Shown in pieces: positions 11,647 through 23,725 of a DNA stretch of 64,000 nucleotides; the stretch's first letter is position 1, and each line of letters starts with the position of its first letter. The notes below the pieces were generated by a model, which worked only from the letters and a program-made list of their open reading frames with translations, was not told the DNA's origin and did no database searches. The DNA comes from Amyloporia xantha (lineage: Eukaryota > Basidiomycota > Agaricomycetes > Polyporales > Adustoporiaceae), in assembly GCA_036971615.1 (NCBI GenBank), contig JAYKKR010000034.1, positions 124,001 to 188,000 of the forward strand, given 5' to 3'. A program made the position numbers and the translations under genes.

Positions 11647-13470
11647 ATGTCGACCACCGTCCTCTCGAAATCAATTCCGGCGTCAGCTCCAGCCGAAGCA
11701 AAAGCGCAGAGAAAGAAACACGGGTCTTCCATCGGCGCACCCGCGCAACACAGTCAAGGTGGTCGGAAAGGCAAGAAGGCGTGGCGGAAACATGTCGACA
11801 TCGGCGAGATCGAGGAAGGCATGGAGGGCCTGCGGGCGGAGGAGCGGGTAGCAGGGTCAGTCCTCTCTCACACTTTCTCCATTGGCCATAGTCGCTGGGT
11901 GAGCATGGCGGCACGCCTAGGCGATGGCTGACATCGAGGCGGCCGTAGGTCAATTTTGCAGAAAAAGACGGACGACGAGCTCTTCCAGGTCGACGTGAAA
12001 GGGGACGAGCGCGGTATGTTTTCCGTGTCTGTTTCCTCCGCATTCCACATATCTTACGACGTGCAACGCGAAAAAATTGATCAGTCCGCAAATCCCAACC
12101 AAAATTCTCCTCCGCCCTCCTCACCTCCGCCAAGATCCTCTCACAACGCTCCGCGGTTCCCGCCGTCTTTTCTCGTAGCATGACTACAAGCTCCCTGAAG
12201 CGCAAGGCACTGACTTACGAGGAGAAGGGGCGCTTGCTCCGGATAGGGAAGCGGCCGCGGCGAGGGCCGTTCAATGCAGTGATGGACACGACGGAGGTGG
12301 GAGGTGGGAGTGCAATGTTAGAGGTCAGCGAGGCGGCAAAGCAGAGCGGAAGTTATGATGTGTGGGGTGGGCAGGCAATGGGGAAGGAAGAGGAAGGCTC
12401 TAAAGTGAAGGTACAGGTCCTCTTTTCTACTACACACAAACGTATTTTCTCATTGCTTTGCTCTCATCTGTCTTCCATGCGAAACTTATACATGGCTGTC
12501 CGCTATCCAGCAACCCAAGACACCGCATCCGCGCTCTGTCATCGCGCTCCCGGCGGTCCCCTCCCCACACGAAGGCAGCTCCTACAACCCACTCGTCACC
12601 TCGCATCAAGAGCTCTTACGCACTGCGCATGAGATCGAAGAGCGTCGCCTCAAAGAGGCTCGGAAGCTCGAAGAGATGCGGTTGAGAATCGAGGCAGCTC
12701 GCGAGGCTGGTGCGGCGGAGGAAGAGCCCCAATCAGCAGGCGCTGCTCTAGGAATGAAGGTCGATGAAGTGACCGATGTACAGGACAGCGAAGAGCCAGC
12801 CAGCCAGGACGGTGAGGACGCCGTGCCCGTGAAGAGGATGCCGGAGCGGAAGACGAAGCAGGAAAGGCGGAAGGCAGAGCGACTGCGTGCGGAGGTTCGT
12901 CTTGATATTCACTCTTCACTCCTTCGCGAGCTGACGGGGAAGCAGAAACGTGCGCTCGCAGAAAAAGTGGCTCGCAAGCGCATGCTTGCGTCGGTCGACG
13001 CCGCCAAGTCGTTGCGTAAAGCTCTCGGGCGAAACACGGCGGTGCGTGAACGCGCTCGCGCACAACGACAGGAGGCGATGCAGGAGAGGTTGAGGAACGG
13101 GCTGGCAGGGCAACGGTTGGGGAAGCATAAGGTGCCGGAAGGGGATGTGGATGTGCAGCTGGGGGAGGATCTCAGCGAGAGCTTGAGGGCGCTCAAGGTG
13201 GGTATTTGAAAAATGTCTTCATTGTCTGGCAAGCGGTATTGACCCTAATTGTCGGACAGCCTGAAGGGAATTTATTCCGAGACAGATTCTTGAGCATGCA
13301 GCAGCGTGCCCTCGTCGAACCGCGTGTTCCTGTCTTGTCTGTATCCTTTTCGTTCGTTCTTGTCATCAGCGGACTAATACCATCTATTGCTTCCCAGACC
13401 CAGGAGGCGAAAGATCAGGGTCAAAGAGTACGAAAAGTTTGCATGGAAGCGGTTCGACAGGGAACAATGA
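11647..13470 (+). CDS. nop53: NOP53-like ribosome biogenesis protein
   Basis: Nucleolar factor of 60S assembly, known in yeast to link pre-60S particles to the exosome helicase Mtr4. I read six exons. The N-terminus has GRKGKKAWRKHVDIGEIEEG, the family hallmark, then LQKKTDDELFQVDVKGDE. The middle has KILSQRSAVPAVFSR and a QPKTPHPRS-like segment. A long Lys/Arg/Glu-rich coiled-coil (KTKQERRKAERLRAE) follows, then PEGNLFRDRFLSMQQRALVE and the basic tail RRKIRVKEYEKFAWKRFDRE. Every junction joins in frame. The start is the first ATG of the exon holding the hallmark. The charged segment accounts for the many overlapping ORFs on both strands. Confidence 0.9.
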
Positions 13471-14112
13471 GGACTGCTTGCCAGGGTTGTTGGCCTTCCA
13501 GGGTTGCATGTCTTCGCGAACAGTTATACAGCAGGATTTTACCTCGATTATGCGATGCTGTCAGCGCCGCTGTGGGCCTGCGTGCAGCTTCGTTTAGAAA
13601 CATGTAACCCTTTGTGTGCATGTCCAAGCAGTGAGGCGGAAAGCCTATACAGCAGGTGAAGGAAGGTCGTGCTTTCGTCGACGCTTCTGATCATGAGCAG
13701 CGTTCTCTTCGGATCGCCATCGAGGTCGATGATCTCCTCGATCGCTGCTCATCGACGATGCATGCGATCGCATTTCCAAGTCATGGTCGGGATTCACAAG
13801 TTGGCCTGCTCCCATTGCCGCATGCTGCACCAGCGATGCGCGGAGTGCCACATCTCCTGCCATCCGTCAATGAAGCATCTCCGCCCACGCCTCGCCGAAC
13901 TCAGCAGACTGAGAGAATCAGTCTACATCGATATATCCACGACCTAGCCATCAACTTTACGCCTCAACGCATGTCTAACAGTATGAATCTCAGTCGTCTC
14001 TTGACAACGTCGAGAAGCTTGCATTTGTCCTTCCCAAGACCGTCAGCGCATGAGAGTCTCTAAAAATACACCTAACCTTCATCGAGGACCCTTCTTGCAC
14101 AATATCGCTGGG
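13471..14112. other. Intergenic, no gene recognised
   Basis: Short ORFs only, including one on the plus strand with several Cys and His residues near 13800-13870 that I could not match to a zinc-binding domain. Ends at the hAT-like element. Confidence 0.4.
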
Positions 14113-14120
14113 ATTCACCC
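14113..14120. repeat. Left 8-bp target-site duplication
   Basis: ATTCACCC directly abuts the left inverted repeat of the element at 14121-14682 and is repeated exactly at 14683-14690. An 8-bp duplication is the hallmark of hAT-superfamily insertion. Confidence 0.85.
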
Positions 14121-14682
14121 TACTGTTCCGGGAAAAACCCTTGAGTTATTGACAACGGAGTTATTGACATGTTATTAACCGTGTTATTAACCATGTCAAA
14201 AACCGAAGGTGGTTTTAGGGGTGTTAATAACTTTGTTAGCGCCCAAAATTCTGTGACTCCAACAGCTTATGTTTGGCTTATATATCGTTACTAATTGTAC
14301 ACTGAGCGGACATTCGCTCTTTTTATCGTTATCCAACAGCATGTACGCCCGTGTCAGTGGTATACTGTCGGGATGATAGCCACGCATCCTGTACATCTTT
14401 TTTACAAGAGGTGTCTGAACTCACGAAAAGCTTCAGCTTAATAAATACCTAGGTTTTTTCAAGTTGCATGAGCTTTTCTCAGGCATCCTAGTTGAGGTAC
14501 ATATCATACGGGAGGTAAATAGGGAGTCCCGCAGGGACGAGCAGTGTTGCAGAGAGCCACATTTTGGCGGTGTCAAGAACTAGTTAATAACATGTCAAAA
14601 ACTGTCAAAAACTGACCCTTGAGTCGGCCCTATATGTTAATAACATGTCAAAAACTCTCAGGGAGTTTTTCCCGGAACAGTA
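14121..14682. mobile_element. Non-autonomous hAT-like element (MITE, 562 bp)
   Basis: The element starts TACTGTTCCGGGAAAAA and ends with its exact reverse complement, so the terminal inverted repeats match over at least 17 nt. It is flanked by perfect 8-bp direct repeats ATTCACCC. Subterminal regions hold many copies, in both orientations, of a short motif like AATAACATGTCAAAAAC, as hAT transposases often bind. The interior is AT-rich and carries no transposase; its longest ORF is about 66 codons, so movement would need an enzyme supplied elsewhere. The perfect TIRs and target duplication suggest recent insertion. Tc1/mariner with a TA duplication was considered, but the 8-bp repeat outside the TA favours hAT. 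Confidence 0.85.
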
Positions 14683-14690
14683 ATTCACCC
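14683..14690. repeat. Right 8-bp target-site duplication
   Basis: ATTCACCC follows the right inverted repeat immediately and matches the left copy at 14113-14120. Confidence 0.85.
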
Positions 14691-14973
14691 CGTTACACGG
14701 TGTCTAAATACAGCCCAAGGCTGCTTGACAACGACCTATATGAGTATTCCGGACGGGAAGGGAAAGCATTGGATACACAGCAAGACAGGTAAGACAGAAG
14801 TGTGGTACATCTAGTACAAGTGGCTCAGGCGTTCGATATTAATACATGTCGCCGAGATCGTTACCTCCCACTGTAATGCTGCGGGGGGCTTTGACGATGA
14901 GATCAGCTTGTTGCCTGCGTGCATGCGTCGTCAGTCAACGGAGACCGCGTTTTGACAGATAGAATCCGGAAGC

Positions 14974-16722
14974 TTACAGCCGCATGCGGAGCAGCAGCCT
15001 GCGGTTCGCAGACTGCATGTTCTCGCCAGACTTGATGACTCTCGCGAAGAGCGCCGCCCGCTGGTCGGTCTCCTTCGCCTTCAGAATCTGAACAAAGACA
15101 GTGGTATATTCAGCGCGAGGTCGCACTTACTGCTGATGCGAGTGACGGACCTTGTTCTGTCGGTCTACCCTGGCCTTGATCTGGCCGCTCTGGATGAGCG
15201 CGACGACGTGCTGCTCGAGCTCTTCGACGGACCACCCGAACGCAGCGCTCATCCGCTCGAGTTTGATAGACGCAAACGGCTGGAAGTAGAGCACGAGGGC
15301 GCGATCGCGAATCAGGCTCGTGAGACTCGTGATGTGCGCACTGAGATGGATATCAACGAGGTGGCGCGTCTGTTCGAGCGAAGTACAGTAAGCATACGAA
15401 GTGGAAACGACATCCGTGAATAGACAATAAGCAAAACGCGACGCACAGAGTATCTTTCGAGGAGCGCCAGCACCTCTTTGAACCGATTGCCCATGTACGA
15501 GTCGATGAGCTCGCGCACGTACGGCTCCTGTTCAATGTACGAGCCAAAGGTCTCGTTGTCGAGGACCTGCGCCTTGATCGCAGGACGCGTGAAGGTCGCC
15601 AGCGCACAAAGGGTCGTATACACAGCAATATCAGCAGGGGAGATGAGCTGTATTCGCACTGTCAGCGTCCGCTGCATCCACGACAAGGTAAAGGTTGGCC
15701 ACTCACGCTGTACGCCCAATCTCCCAGCGTCTTTATGGGCCCGACCTTGAGAAACGAGATCGCCGCCTTCTCGTACTGGCCCTGCCCGAGGTGCGAGATG
15801 GCCATCGCAGCATCGAGCTTGCTCTGGACCTTCTCGCGCTCGGTCAGCACTTTCTCCTTAGCTGCGGAGGCAGGCGCGGTAGGGCCGGTGTTGCGTGGTT
15901 GACTTGGTGTGGCGTCGAGGGCGGCATCGGCTTTGAAGACGTACGTTGAGATTTGTGGATAGTTGTGGTACTCCATGAGCAGCTGTGGACAAGACCGCAT
16001 TCATATTCGGGCAAGGAGACGGGGTGGCAAGTAAGCTGTACCTCTAGGATGGACAGGCACATGTCCAGGACGTGCTGACCCGTTGTGCAGAACTCGCGGG
16101 ACTTGGTGTAGTGTTTGAGGGAATTTGAATGGTCTCCTATGGTGCGACAGTGGTCTCCAAGATCCCTATACGCCATCTAGCCAATCCTTGAGGACAATTT
16201 GAAAGACACAGAACAAAGACCGACGCACCCTGATGCTCTCCTTGATCATGTTGCTCGAATATGTCTTCAGCTCGACCTCCAGCTTATTCCGCTCCGCCTG
16301 GTTCTTCTGCGTCGTGTCGTCGATCCACTTCTGATCCAGCGGTTCGATCTCCTCGAGCTGAGGAATTGGCTCCTCCGAATTGGTGGCGGTCTGCTCGTAC
16401 GCGGATAGCACCGCCTTGTAGAGGCCGATGTCGCGCATCTTCTTCGCCGTCTGGAGAGTGGTCCGCAGCGTCGGGGCGGCTACGGCGGGGCATGATGATA
16501 TTATCTGGAGCAAGCGTTCAACGAGAGAGCGTCCTGGGTGGGCAGCCCGCCGTTAGCGAGTAGAGTCGCGTTCGAAGAGTAAGGCGGACCTGAGTAGCCG
16601 GAGCACAGGCCATCGACGTCTAAGGGATGGACATCGTCCACGGGTAGAACGACGGGTTTCTTTCCTGCGGATTTGGAGGTGTCTCCTTGCAGTTCACTCT
16701 CTTCCACAGCGTCGATGTCCAT
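14974..16722 (-). CDS. csn1: COP9 signalosome subunit 1 (GPS1/CSN1, PCI domain)
   Basis: Scaffold subunit of the COP9 signalosome, which removes NEDD8 from cullin ubiquitin ligases. Several exons joined by short introns. The N-terminus [11 protein letters not shown] is acidic. The helical-repeat region includes [20 protein letters not shown] and [19 protein letters not shown]. The PCI part has [20 protein letters not shown], then [20 protein letters not shown]. The C-terminal winged helix ([17 protein letters not shown]) ends in [11 protein letters not shown]. The first intron joins GLCSGYSG to [17 protein letters not shown]7 of the proteasome lid is the close alternative, but the [11 protein letters not shown] segment and acidic N-terminus fit CSN1 better. 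Plus-strand ORFs across it are antisense shadows. Confidence 0.87.
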
Positions 16723-16831
16723 GACTGAGACGTCCTAGGGTGCAATGGTCAAGGCCAGGTCAAGGCAGACAAGGCGTGCACTCTTGAGGAAACCTCCATC
16801 CAGGTTGAGTCTCGGCACTTGCCTTGGGATA

Positions 16832-16930
16832 GGGCATTTGGCACAGTGGTAGCGCGCACGCTTCGCATAACAGTATTTCATTTATTGGCTTGCCTGCGTG
16901 AGGTCCAGGGTTCAATCCCCTGAATGTCCA
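16832..16930 (+). tRNA. tRNA-Ala (CGC) with 27-nt intron
   Basis: The exons are nearly identical to the tRNA-Ala at 3854: acceptor GGGCATT/AATGTCC with G3:U70, stem CACGC/GCGTG, T arm CAGGG-TTCAATC-CCCTG. The intron after TTCGCA is longer (27 nt) and unrelated in sequence, as expected when exons are constrained and introns drift. Confidence 0.9.
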
Positions 16931-18167
16931 TATCAACGATGCCCCAATCTTTTGGGCTTTCGTTTTGACTCTTCAAGATGTAGCCACTGTCCGCAAACGA
17001 GTTCTCTCCTAGCCTCATGGTTACATGTCTTTTTTGCAAGCACAGTGTCTACTTCCTTGGATAGTGAATTGCGACGGGACGGACCCTATATCTGCGCGCT
17101 ATAGCTCCAAGTCTCTGTAGTAGGTTCAGTGACAGGGGGCACTCCAAGATACCTGTAAGGCTGTACACCGCATTCAGATGTCGTACTCATGGTGGAGAGC
17201 TATCATGCCCAGGCATCCATGTCGTAAGGTTTGAGGTGAAGTACACTTAGTGACTAGTCTTCCTGTCAATGCTGATTTTTTGACATCCTTGTTTGTCGCA
17301 CACAGGTGATTTGGCACGTACTCAATGGATTGAATCAATGCCTCAGTTTCTCGGTTCAACACGACCATTGTGATATCAACCAGTCTTCTCTAGACATGAG
17401 AAGTGCCTTTTCACAATTCAGAGTGAGAAGATCAGCATACGTAACGATAGTAATTCGTCGGTGCCGCGCGCATCTTTACATCCCGATTCCCCTGCCTTCC
17501 TCCTGCAGTGCACATACGGTCAGGTGGCGCCTGCTTAACATCGGTTGGTGTACATTCCCCCGCCTTAGACTACGAGACTCAAGTTAACAGCTGTAACCTG
17601 CACGGTCCGCACGGTCCGCTTGCATCGAGTCCGTTGCTTTCGCGAAGCTAATACGCGTCGAATGCACTTTCCGCCGACCACAGCGTGATGTCGTCACGGA
17701 GATTATGATGCAACTGGGGATCACGAGTGCAGTAAGACTTGCTCTTATTTCTCCGTGGTCTCCTGTTCTACCTATCCGTACGCTTCCCCAGACGCAAGCG
17801 TCTCGGTCATTACCCCATGACCGTCATGACCCCCTAGTCAATAATTGCATGCTCGGTGTGTCTGCATGGGTGAAATCCTGGGCAGTAACGAGATATCCCA
17901 GCTCGACCGTCATCGGTACCATGTGCACGACCACCGATCGGTCAGTTGTTGTCTTCGCGCTGGATCGAGCGCACCCTTAGAGCGGTCACCGCTTTCCCAA
18001 CGTCTGTACGAGCCCCTGTCCGGTCCGCGGCATAACTAGCACGAGGTATGACTTCTGCGACCCCGCTGCTGGATGACCGGCCGTGGTCAACTGGACACCG
18101 CCGCCACCATCATACTTAACGCGCACGAGTTCGATATTTCACCGCGTTTCCACTGCGACTGAACAAA
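16931..18167. other. Intergenic, no gene recognised
   Basis: ORFs are short and none carries a domain I recognise. The right end is the promoter of GH28 copy C. Confidence 0.45.
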
Positions 18168-20321
18168 ATGACACCGTGGCTGAATACACTCTTGCTCGCG
18201 GGGCTGTGGCTCGGCCAGTCCCTCTTGGCGGTTGCTCAAGGGAGCAACGTTTGTACCCTTGCGCCTCTGGGAGAGGGGCAGGATGATACTGACCAGGTGT
18301 GCTCACCGATGACATGCGTTGAGGCATTATTGACCACGCATAGATTGAGGCTGTGATCGCGCGGTGTGGGCACTTTGGCACCACTGTCTTCGCGCCGGGT
18401 GAATACAACGTCACCAGGTGAGAATGGGAATGAGCGTGCAGGATCTAATAGATCTGACCGTACCGCATCCGCAGGAAGATGACCTGGGACCTGGTGCAGT
18501 CGAGAGTGGATCTGCACGGCTACTTGAACGTACGTCGCATTTGGCTGCACCCAGCCTGACCACCACTTATCGGTGTGCCAATATTTTGCATGACTAGTTC
18601 AAAGCGGACCTTCCGTACTGGATGAAACCCGAGAACACATACAGAGTCATCTTCATCCAGGCACGTCTTCAGCAGTGTGTTCTCTCTTAGCCAGAGCGGT
18701 GCTCACATTCGCCGATAGAGCCAAGCGTCCTGGTTCGTCATCACTGGGAGCGACTTCGTCGTTGATGCCCACAACACCGGGGGCATCATCGGGAACGGGC
18801 AGTACTGGTGGTCGTGGTACGGAAATGGCACGCGCATCGACGGCGACGGGCGCCCGGTCGCTCTGACGCTGTGGCACGTTCTGCGAGGGACGATGGCGAA
18901 CTTCCGGATTGAGGGACAGCCGTTCTGGTGCAACGCATTGGCGGACTCGAAAGACGTGGTGTACGATGGCATGTACTGCAACGCGACGAATTCGGATCCA
19001 CTGTACTTTAATCAGAAGTGAGTGGTTTAGTATGTTCGACGTACAGGACGCATGTTGATGTGCCGCCGGATTGCCAGCATCGTATGGAATACGGACGGTG
19101 CGGACGCCAGGGACCGTTCACAGGTGTCAGGAATGTGCGCCTGACCTGACTCCCAATACAGGCATCGACACCTATCGTTCCGACAACGTGTCATTATTGA
19201 ATTTTGACGTACGCTACCGCCGGCACATTGCCACTGTATTGCATTGACTGATTGCATGCTTCTAGATCACTCTCGGGGACGACTGTATCGCGATCAAAGG
19301 CGTATGTACCTCATCGTGCCACCGCAGCACTGACCAACAAACAATTCAATCATCAGAACTCCACCAACATCTACGCTAAGAATATCACCTGCCATGGCGG
19401 GACCGGAATCGCGTTCGGTTCGTTGGGGCAGTACTACAACCTGGTGCGGACACTCGAGTTTCAATCCAGGGCGCATCCGACTCAGGGTCATCATAGATCG
19501 ACAATGTGGTGAACGTTACCCTAGAAGACGTAACTGTCAGTGGCCTGTCCAATATGTCCTTGATGGACCGCTCTTTGACCGGGGATTGTAGATGGTCCGG
19601 CCTGATCCTGTCATTCAGCCGTACATGGAACATGGGGTGAATGAAATCTTCGGCTCCGTGCATGTAAGGCTGTGTGGCTGATTGATCGCCAGGTCTACCT
19701 GAAGTCGTGGACCGGGACGACCATCGGTTTCCCTCCTGCTGAGGGAGGCGGAGGGCCAGGTGGGTAACTATGCACGCCGAGGATGCATTGTACTACGTCT
19801 GATGCAGGAGGGAGCAGGTCGTACCACTAATGTCACCGCGCGCAACTTCCGGCTTGACAATGTCACATACCCCATCCAGCTCTACCAGACGAACTCCGGA
19901 CATCCGTGAGTACCTCTTGGCTCTTGGCATTGTCCAGCAGGACGTAACGCTGTCCGCCGCCTTCGTAGCGGTGATGCCCCGTCAGAGTACCAATTCGCTG
20001 ATCTGGCTTTTGTCAATTTCACGGGATCCGCGTCGACGAACCTGCGTATGTCTGTTTCGCTTTGAGCCTATTGCGCGGATGCAGTTGCTGAGAGCGGAGT
20101 CAGTCGTCGACATAGAGTGTAGTCCAGCGGCGCCCTGCTCAGGGCTGTCGTTCGAAGACATCGATGTCGCCACGGCCGGTGGCGTAGACGCGGCGTACAA
20201 CTGCTACAACGTCGTCAGCCAAGAGGGATTAGACGGTAAGCAGTGTCTGTCGAGTTGATTGTTCCACCATTTGAAGGGCTTGTGCGTATCAATAGCTTGC
20301 AACACGTCGCAGACGACATGA
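18168..20321 (+). CDS. GH28 pectinase, diverged copy C
   Basis: Third paralogue, about 9 kb from the tandem pair, with the same exon plan but clearly diverged. Signal peptide [24 protein letters not shown]. Motifs: [30 protein letters not shown] (Thr where classical enzymes have His), VYLKSWTG. Most exons could be joined in frame to the stop, ending CNTSQTT. One intron starts at 18661 with GC (CAG|GCACGT) where copies A and B have GT. Repeated N-x-S/T sites (NVTR, NSTN, NITC, NVTAR) suggest N-glycosylation. It appears intact and may be the ancestral copy. Confidence 0.88.
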
Positions 20322-23300
20322 GGATTCGGAGGCTATCTAGCACGTAGAGGTATGATGTTTCAACGGTGCCTGGGCCGAACTTTGAGCGCAGGAGCAAGGA
20401 TGCTTGGATGTATCAACGATGAACTGTCATGGTAATATGCCATCTATCTGTTTGCCATCATAATCAGGGATGTGGCAAGTCGCAACAAGGACTGATCTGA
20501 AGACTGACATCGTCGTGCGACTCGTGCCACTGATCTTATTTGTCTTTGCCGGCCTGCCGAGGTGGAGGACCCCGGACATCTCTCACTCTCCGAATATTCT
20601 GGCTGCCCCTGCGCGGTTGGGACTTCCCATCTTCAAATTCACCAGCTGATATCGATTGGTCTAACCGCGCTCGCTGCGTCTGTGCTCTTTCTCGGAATCC
20701 CTTCACATGGCTGCAATGGTTGACTTGTGACCCAAGGGCGAAATACGAGATGTGAGGTACAATTTTAAGTAGTACTAGTATGCAGGTGGCGTGTCAGCTT
20801 GCCTGGTCACTCACTGACAGATGTATGCAATTCGTCCTGCTGCCGCCCTTGCATTTGGTTATCAGTTACTCTAGCTTGTACCAATGGAGTTCACCCTCCC
20901 TATCTCTCCTGCCTTTCTGACCACTACATCCATTGTCTCTGCCGTCCGTTCATCTCACGTCCAATTCTCGAATCTCGGTGGTGTGAGATCGCGGACAAGG
21001 TCAGCACACAGACTGAATAGCAGAGGCAGTGTATTTACCTCCCCTGTCTTTGTGAGAAGAACAGGAATGTGGTCGGTTGGCCGGCGAGCTCATTTGTCCA
21101 CATGCAGTGGCGTCGGGCACAGTGATGCTAAGGGACAATCGCGTGAGGTACGTACACTGCGAACGACCGAACTGATGCTAGCTACAGGGGCATCTCCGGC
21201 CCCGGCTACTATCGCACCCAAGCTCGCGAGCTCGTTCCCGACTGTGTGTTACGCCATGTGGACTTGGGCCCGACCTTTATTCCGTATGGACTGGACACCC
21301 TCCCTCCAGTGCGCATCACCCGGCTAAGTCTTCATGTCTGAACATCTAAACACTGACTTGCGGAAGCCCAGAACGTCCAGGCAGTGACTTTGAGACTTGC
21401 CAATGATGTGCACGCTGCTCTGCGTAGCACCACCCTCAGGCTGTTTTGCTCGCCCGATGGCAAAATATCCGAGCTAACGTTCTTGTGACGGTTCAAAATT
21501 TCGTGCACCATACGTATGAGCATGCCTGATCTGTGTACAAAGGTGAGCGGATCGAGGTGTAGAGGGCGCATCCGGCTGCTTGCCTAACATCGCTGATGTG
21601 TTTCTGCTGGACTGCCTCTACGGAAGAAGTGTTGCTCGGTATATTACTGAACGGAAAGATGCTGACTACAGCACCGGTGGGGATATGAATCATCGGATAA
21701 CTTTGCTTTGTTGTGTGCGCGAGGTGTAGCCAGGTCGTTCTTCTATAAATGATGTGGTCCGTTTAATCGATACAGTAACAGCTCTGACTTGTCGAAGTCC
21801 TCAATACGGCGCGCGATTCTCTTGTGGCTTGTGCGCACGGACAGTAAGCTGAAGAGGGGTCTCAGATCTCGGGCCTCAAGGTCGGCGTTGAGAGCACGAC
21901 AGAATGAGAGTATATAGATTATGAAGGATGTCAATGGCTACTCAAAACATAACCTTGCTGTGGGCATTAACGATGTAGGTCTTGGTTTCGGGTCTTCGCC
22001 GTGGAAGGGAAATGCGTTTGACGCACAGAAAACGCGACCGATCGAGATATGTCTCTTTTTTCCGTTTTGCTTTTCTTTTCTCTCATGCTCTACTTTCTCT
22101 TGGACTCGCTTTGCGAAGGCCTCAGATAAGATAGACCGTCGACTCTCGCATGACGGACAGCAAAGGCAGATGGCCCGGTAAGTCAGACGGTGTAGACGCG
22201 ACGAGCGAACGAGCCGACGGGTGGCGGCTTGGGCAGCATCAATAGGACGCCTCTTGGGACGGACTTGATAAGTCCTTCGAGACAATGCCCGATGAAGAGC
22301 TAAGCCCGAAGCTGGAGCCTATGTGGCGACTCGGCTCCCCGATCGGTTTCCCTATTTAGCAGTTCTCTCTCCAAATCCGTATGTTTTTCTTTTCATTCCT
22401 GTCATGTACTCGGCGACCTCGGGCGCGATCGTATGATGTCATGGCTTGTGTTTTGACGCTCTGTACAGTATACAAAGGTGCCGTCCCACCTTCAAATGGA
22501 GCAGTTAACTTTCTCCCTTTTTCCTTAGAGTCCGAGGGACATGGCATAGTTTCCAAGTCTCGAGCACTGCGCGAACGAGCGACGAGAGTCACGCGCGCCG
22601 AGCTCGTTATCCGAGGCTAGTTTCTTCTGAGGTTTCTCTAGGCGACATAGCAACCTCAAATCGATTTCGAGGACTACCTATCGAGTGTACAAGACGTCTG
22701 TCAACCCGCTAATCGACTCTTTTCACCGGCGCTAGCCAGCCACTCCTCGTCGATGACCTACCGAACGCTTCTGCACTACTTAGCTCTTTTGTTATTTTGG
22801 CTCGCCGCCTCTGCCCTCTCACGTCGCTCGTGATCGGGCTATTTAAACTATTGATGTCTCGGCAAACTCATGCAGTACCCGAGGCACATTCCCAGCCGGA
22901 TTCGGGAGCGGGACGTCGTCTCGATCATTTGTCCCACCTAGGTTACTCCGCCTGCTTCACCGTATTCTCTGCCGTCGCGATCCATAATTGCGATTTGATA
23001 ATTTATTATTTATATGGTGAGTCCTTGAGAGAGAGAGAGAGAGAGAGAGAAAAAGAAAATGACATGATTTTCTTGCTGTGTGCTATGACACGGTTTCCTT
23101 CCACATCACACGAAGCAAATACCACAGTCGGGTCTACTTAGATGAAGAGTACTGAGTTTTGACAATATCCAACAGATCTGCAAGTGTACTTCACAGGTCA
23201 CTGACAACGCCCTTACAAAACGATAGTCTGCAGTCCCCGAGGTCCTACAGCGCTCGGCAACGCGCGGCAGGTCAAGATCAGTCCCTGTTGGTGTCAATGT

Positions 23301-23725
23301 CAGATCATGCCGGTGCCGTCTGGCGCGTCTTTTCTTGGAACAGGAGGTGTATTCTGGGTTGACGATTGGTATTGTGTAAGTATAGACGAATGGAAGGGAC
23401 GAGCGAACCACGACGGTCTCCTGGACAATATGTTCGCAGGCAGGCTATATATGATAGGCCTATTCTAGGTTGACCCAGATAGTCAGCAATGATCGGCATG
23501 GCAACGATCCCCGGCGGCAAAGAGGCGGCCGACTGTGACAGTGGCTGTCGTCGACTATCAAAAGGGATGTCCGCACAGCACAGCCGCCTCAGCCTAGTGC
23601 CCACTACTTAGTCTTTCTCCTCCATTTCGTTTTCTTTCCCGATACCCTACAGTCATTTACTCCAGGCAGGTCCTTTTTGTCCGCTGTGCGACGAAACCCC
23701 TACTTTATCTGCCTACCCTATCCAA
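20322..23725. other. Long intergenic stretch, no gene supported
   Basis: About 3.4 kb without a gene I can support. A plus-strand ORF at 20884-21327 and nearby fragments near 21180-21470 look vaguely like the leucine-rich part of an F-box protein, but are broken by stops and could be a relic. A (GA)12 microsatellite lies at 23027-23050. The last few hundred bases are the pyrimidine-rich promoter of the NADPH oxidase. Confidence 0.45.
23027..23050 (+). repeat. (GA)12 microsatellite
   Basis: Uninterrupted GA dinucleotide run of 24 nt followed by an A-rich tract, in intergenic sequence about 680 nt upstream of the NADPH oxidase start. Likely length-polymorphic. Confidence 0.9.

Noticed and set aside
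13669..13947. Cys/His-rich ORF as a zinc finger
   Set aside because: Cys and His spacing does not match C2H2, RING, MYND or Zn2Cys6 patterns.
14196..14396. 66-codon ORF inside the hAT-like element
   Set aside because: Too short for a transposase and no hAT dimerisation motif; the element is non-autonomous.
14121..14682. Tc1/mariner interpretation with a TA target duplication
   Set aside because: The TA belongs to the inverted repeat, and an exact 8-bp direct repeat lies outside it, which fits hAT.
15136..15423. Plus-strand ORF of 95 codons
   Set aside because: Antisense shadow of the CSN1 PCI domain.
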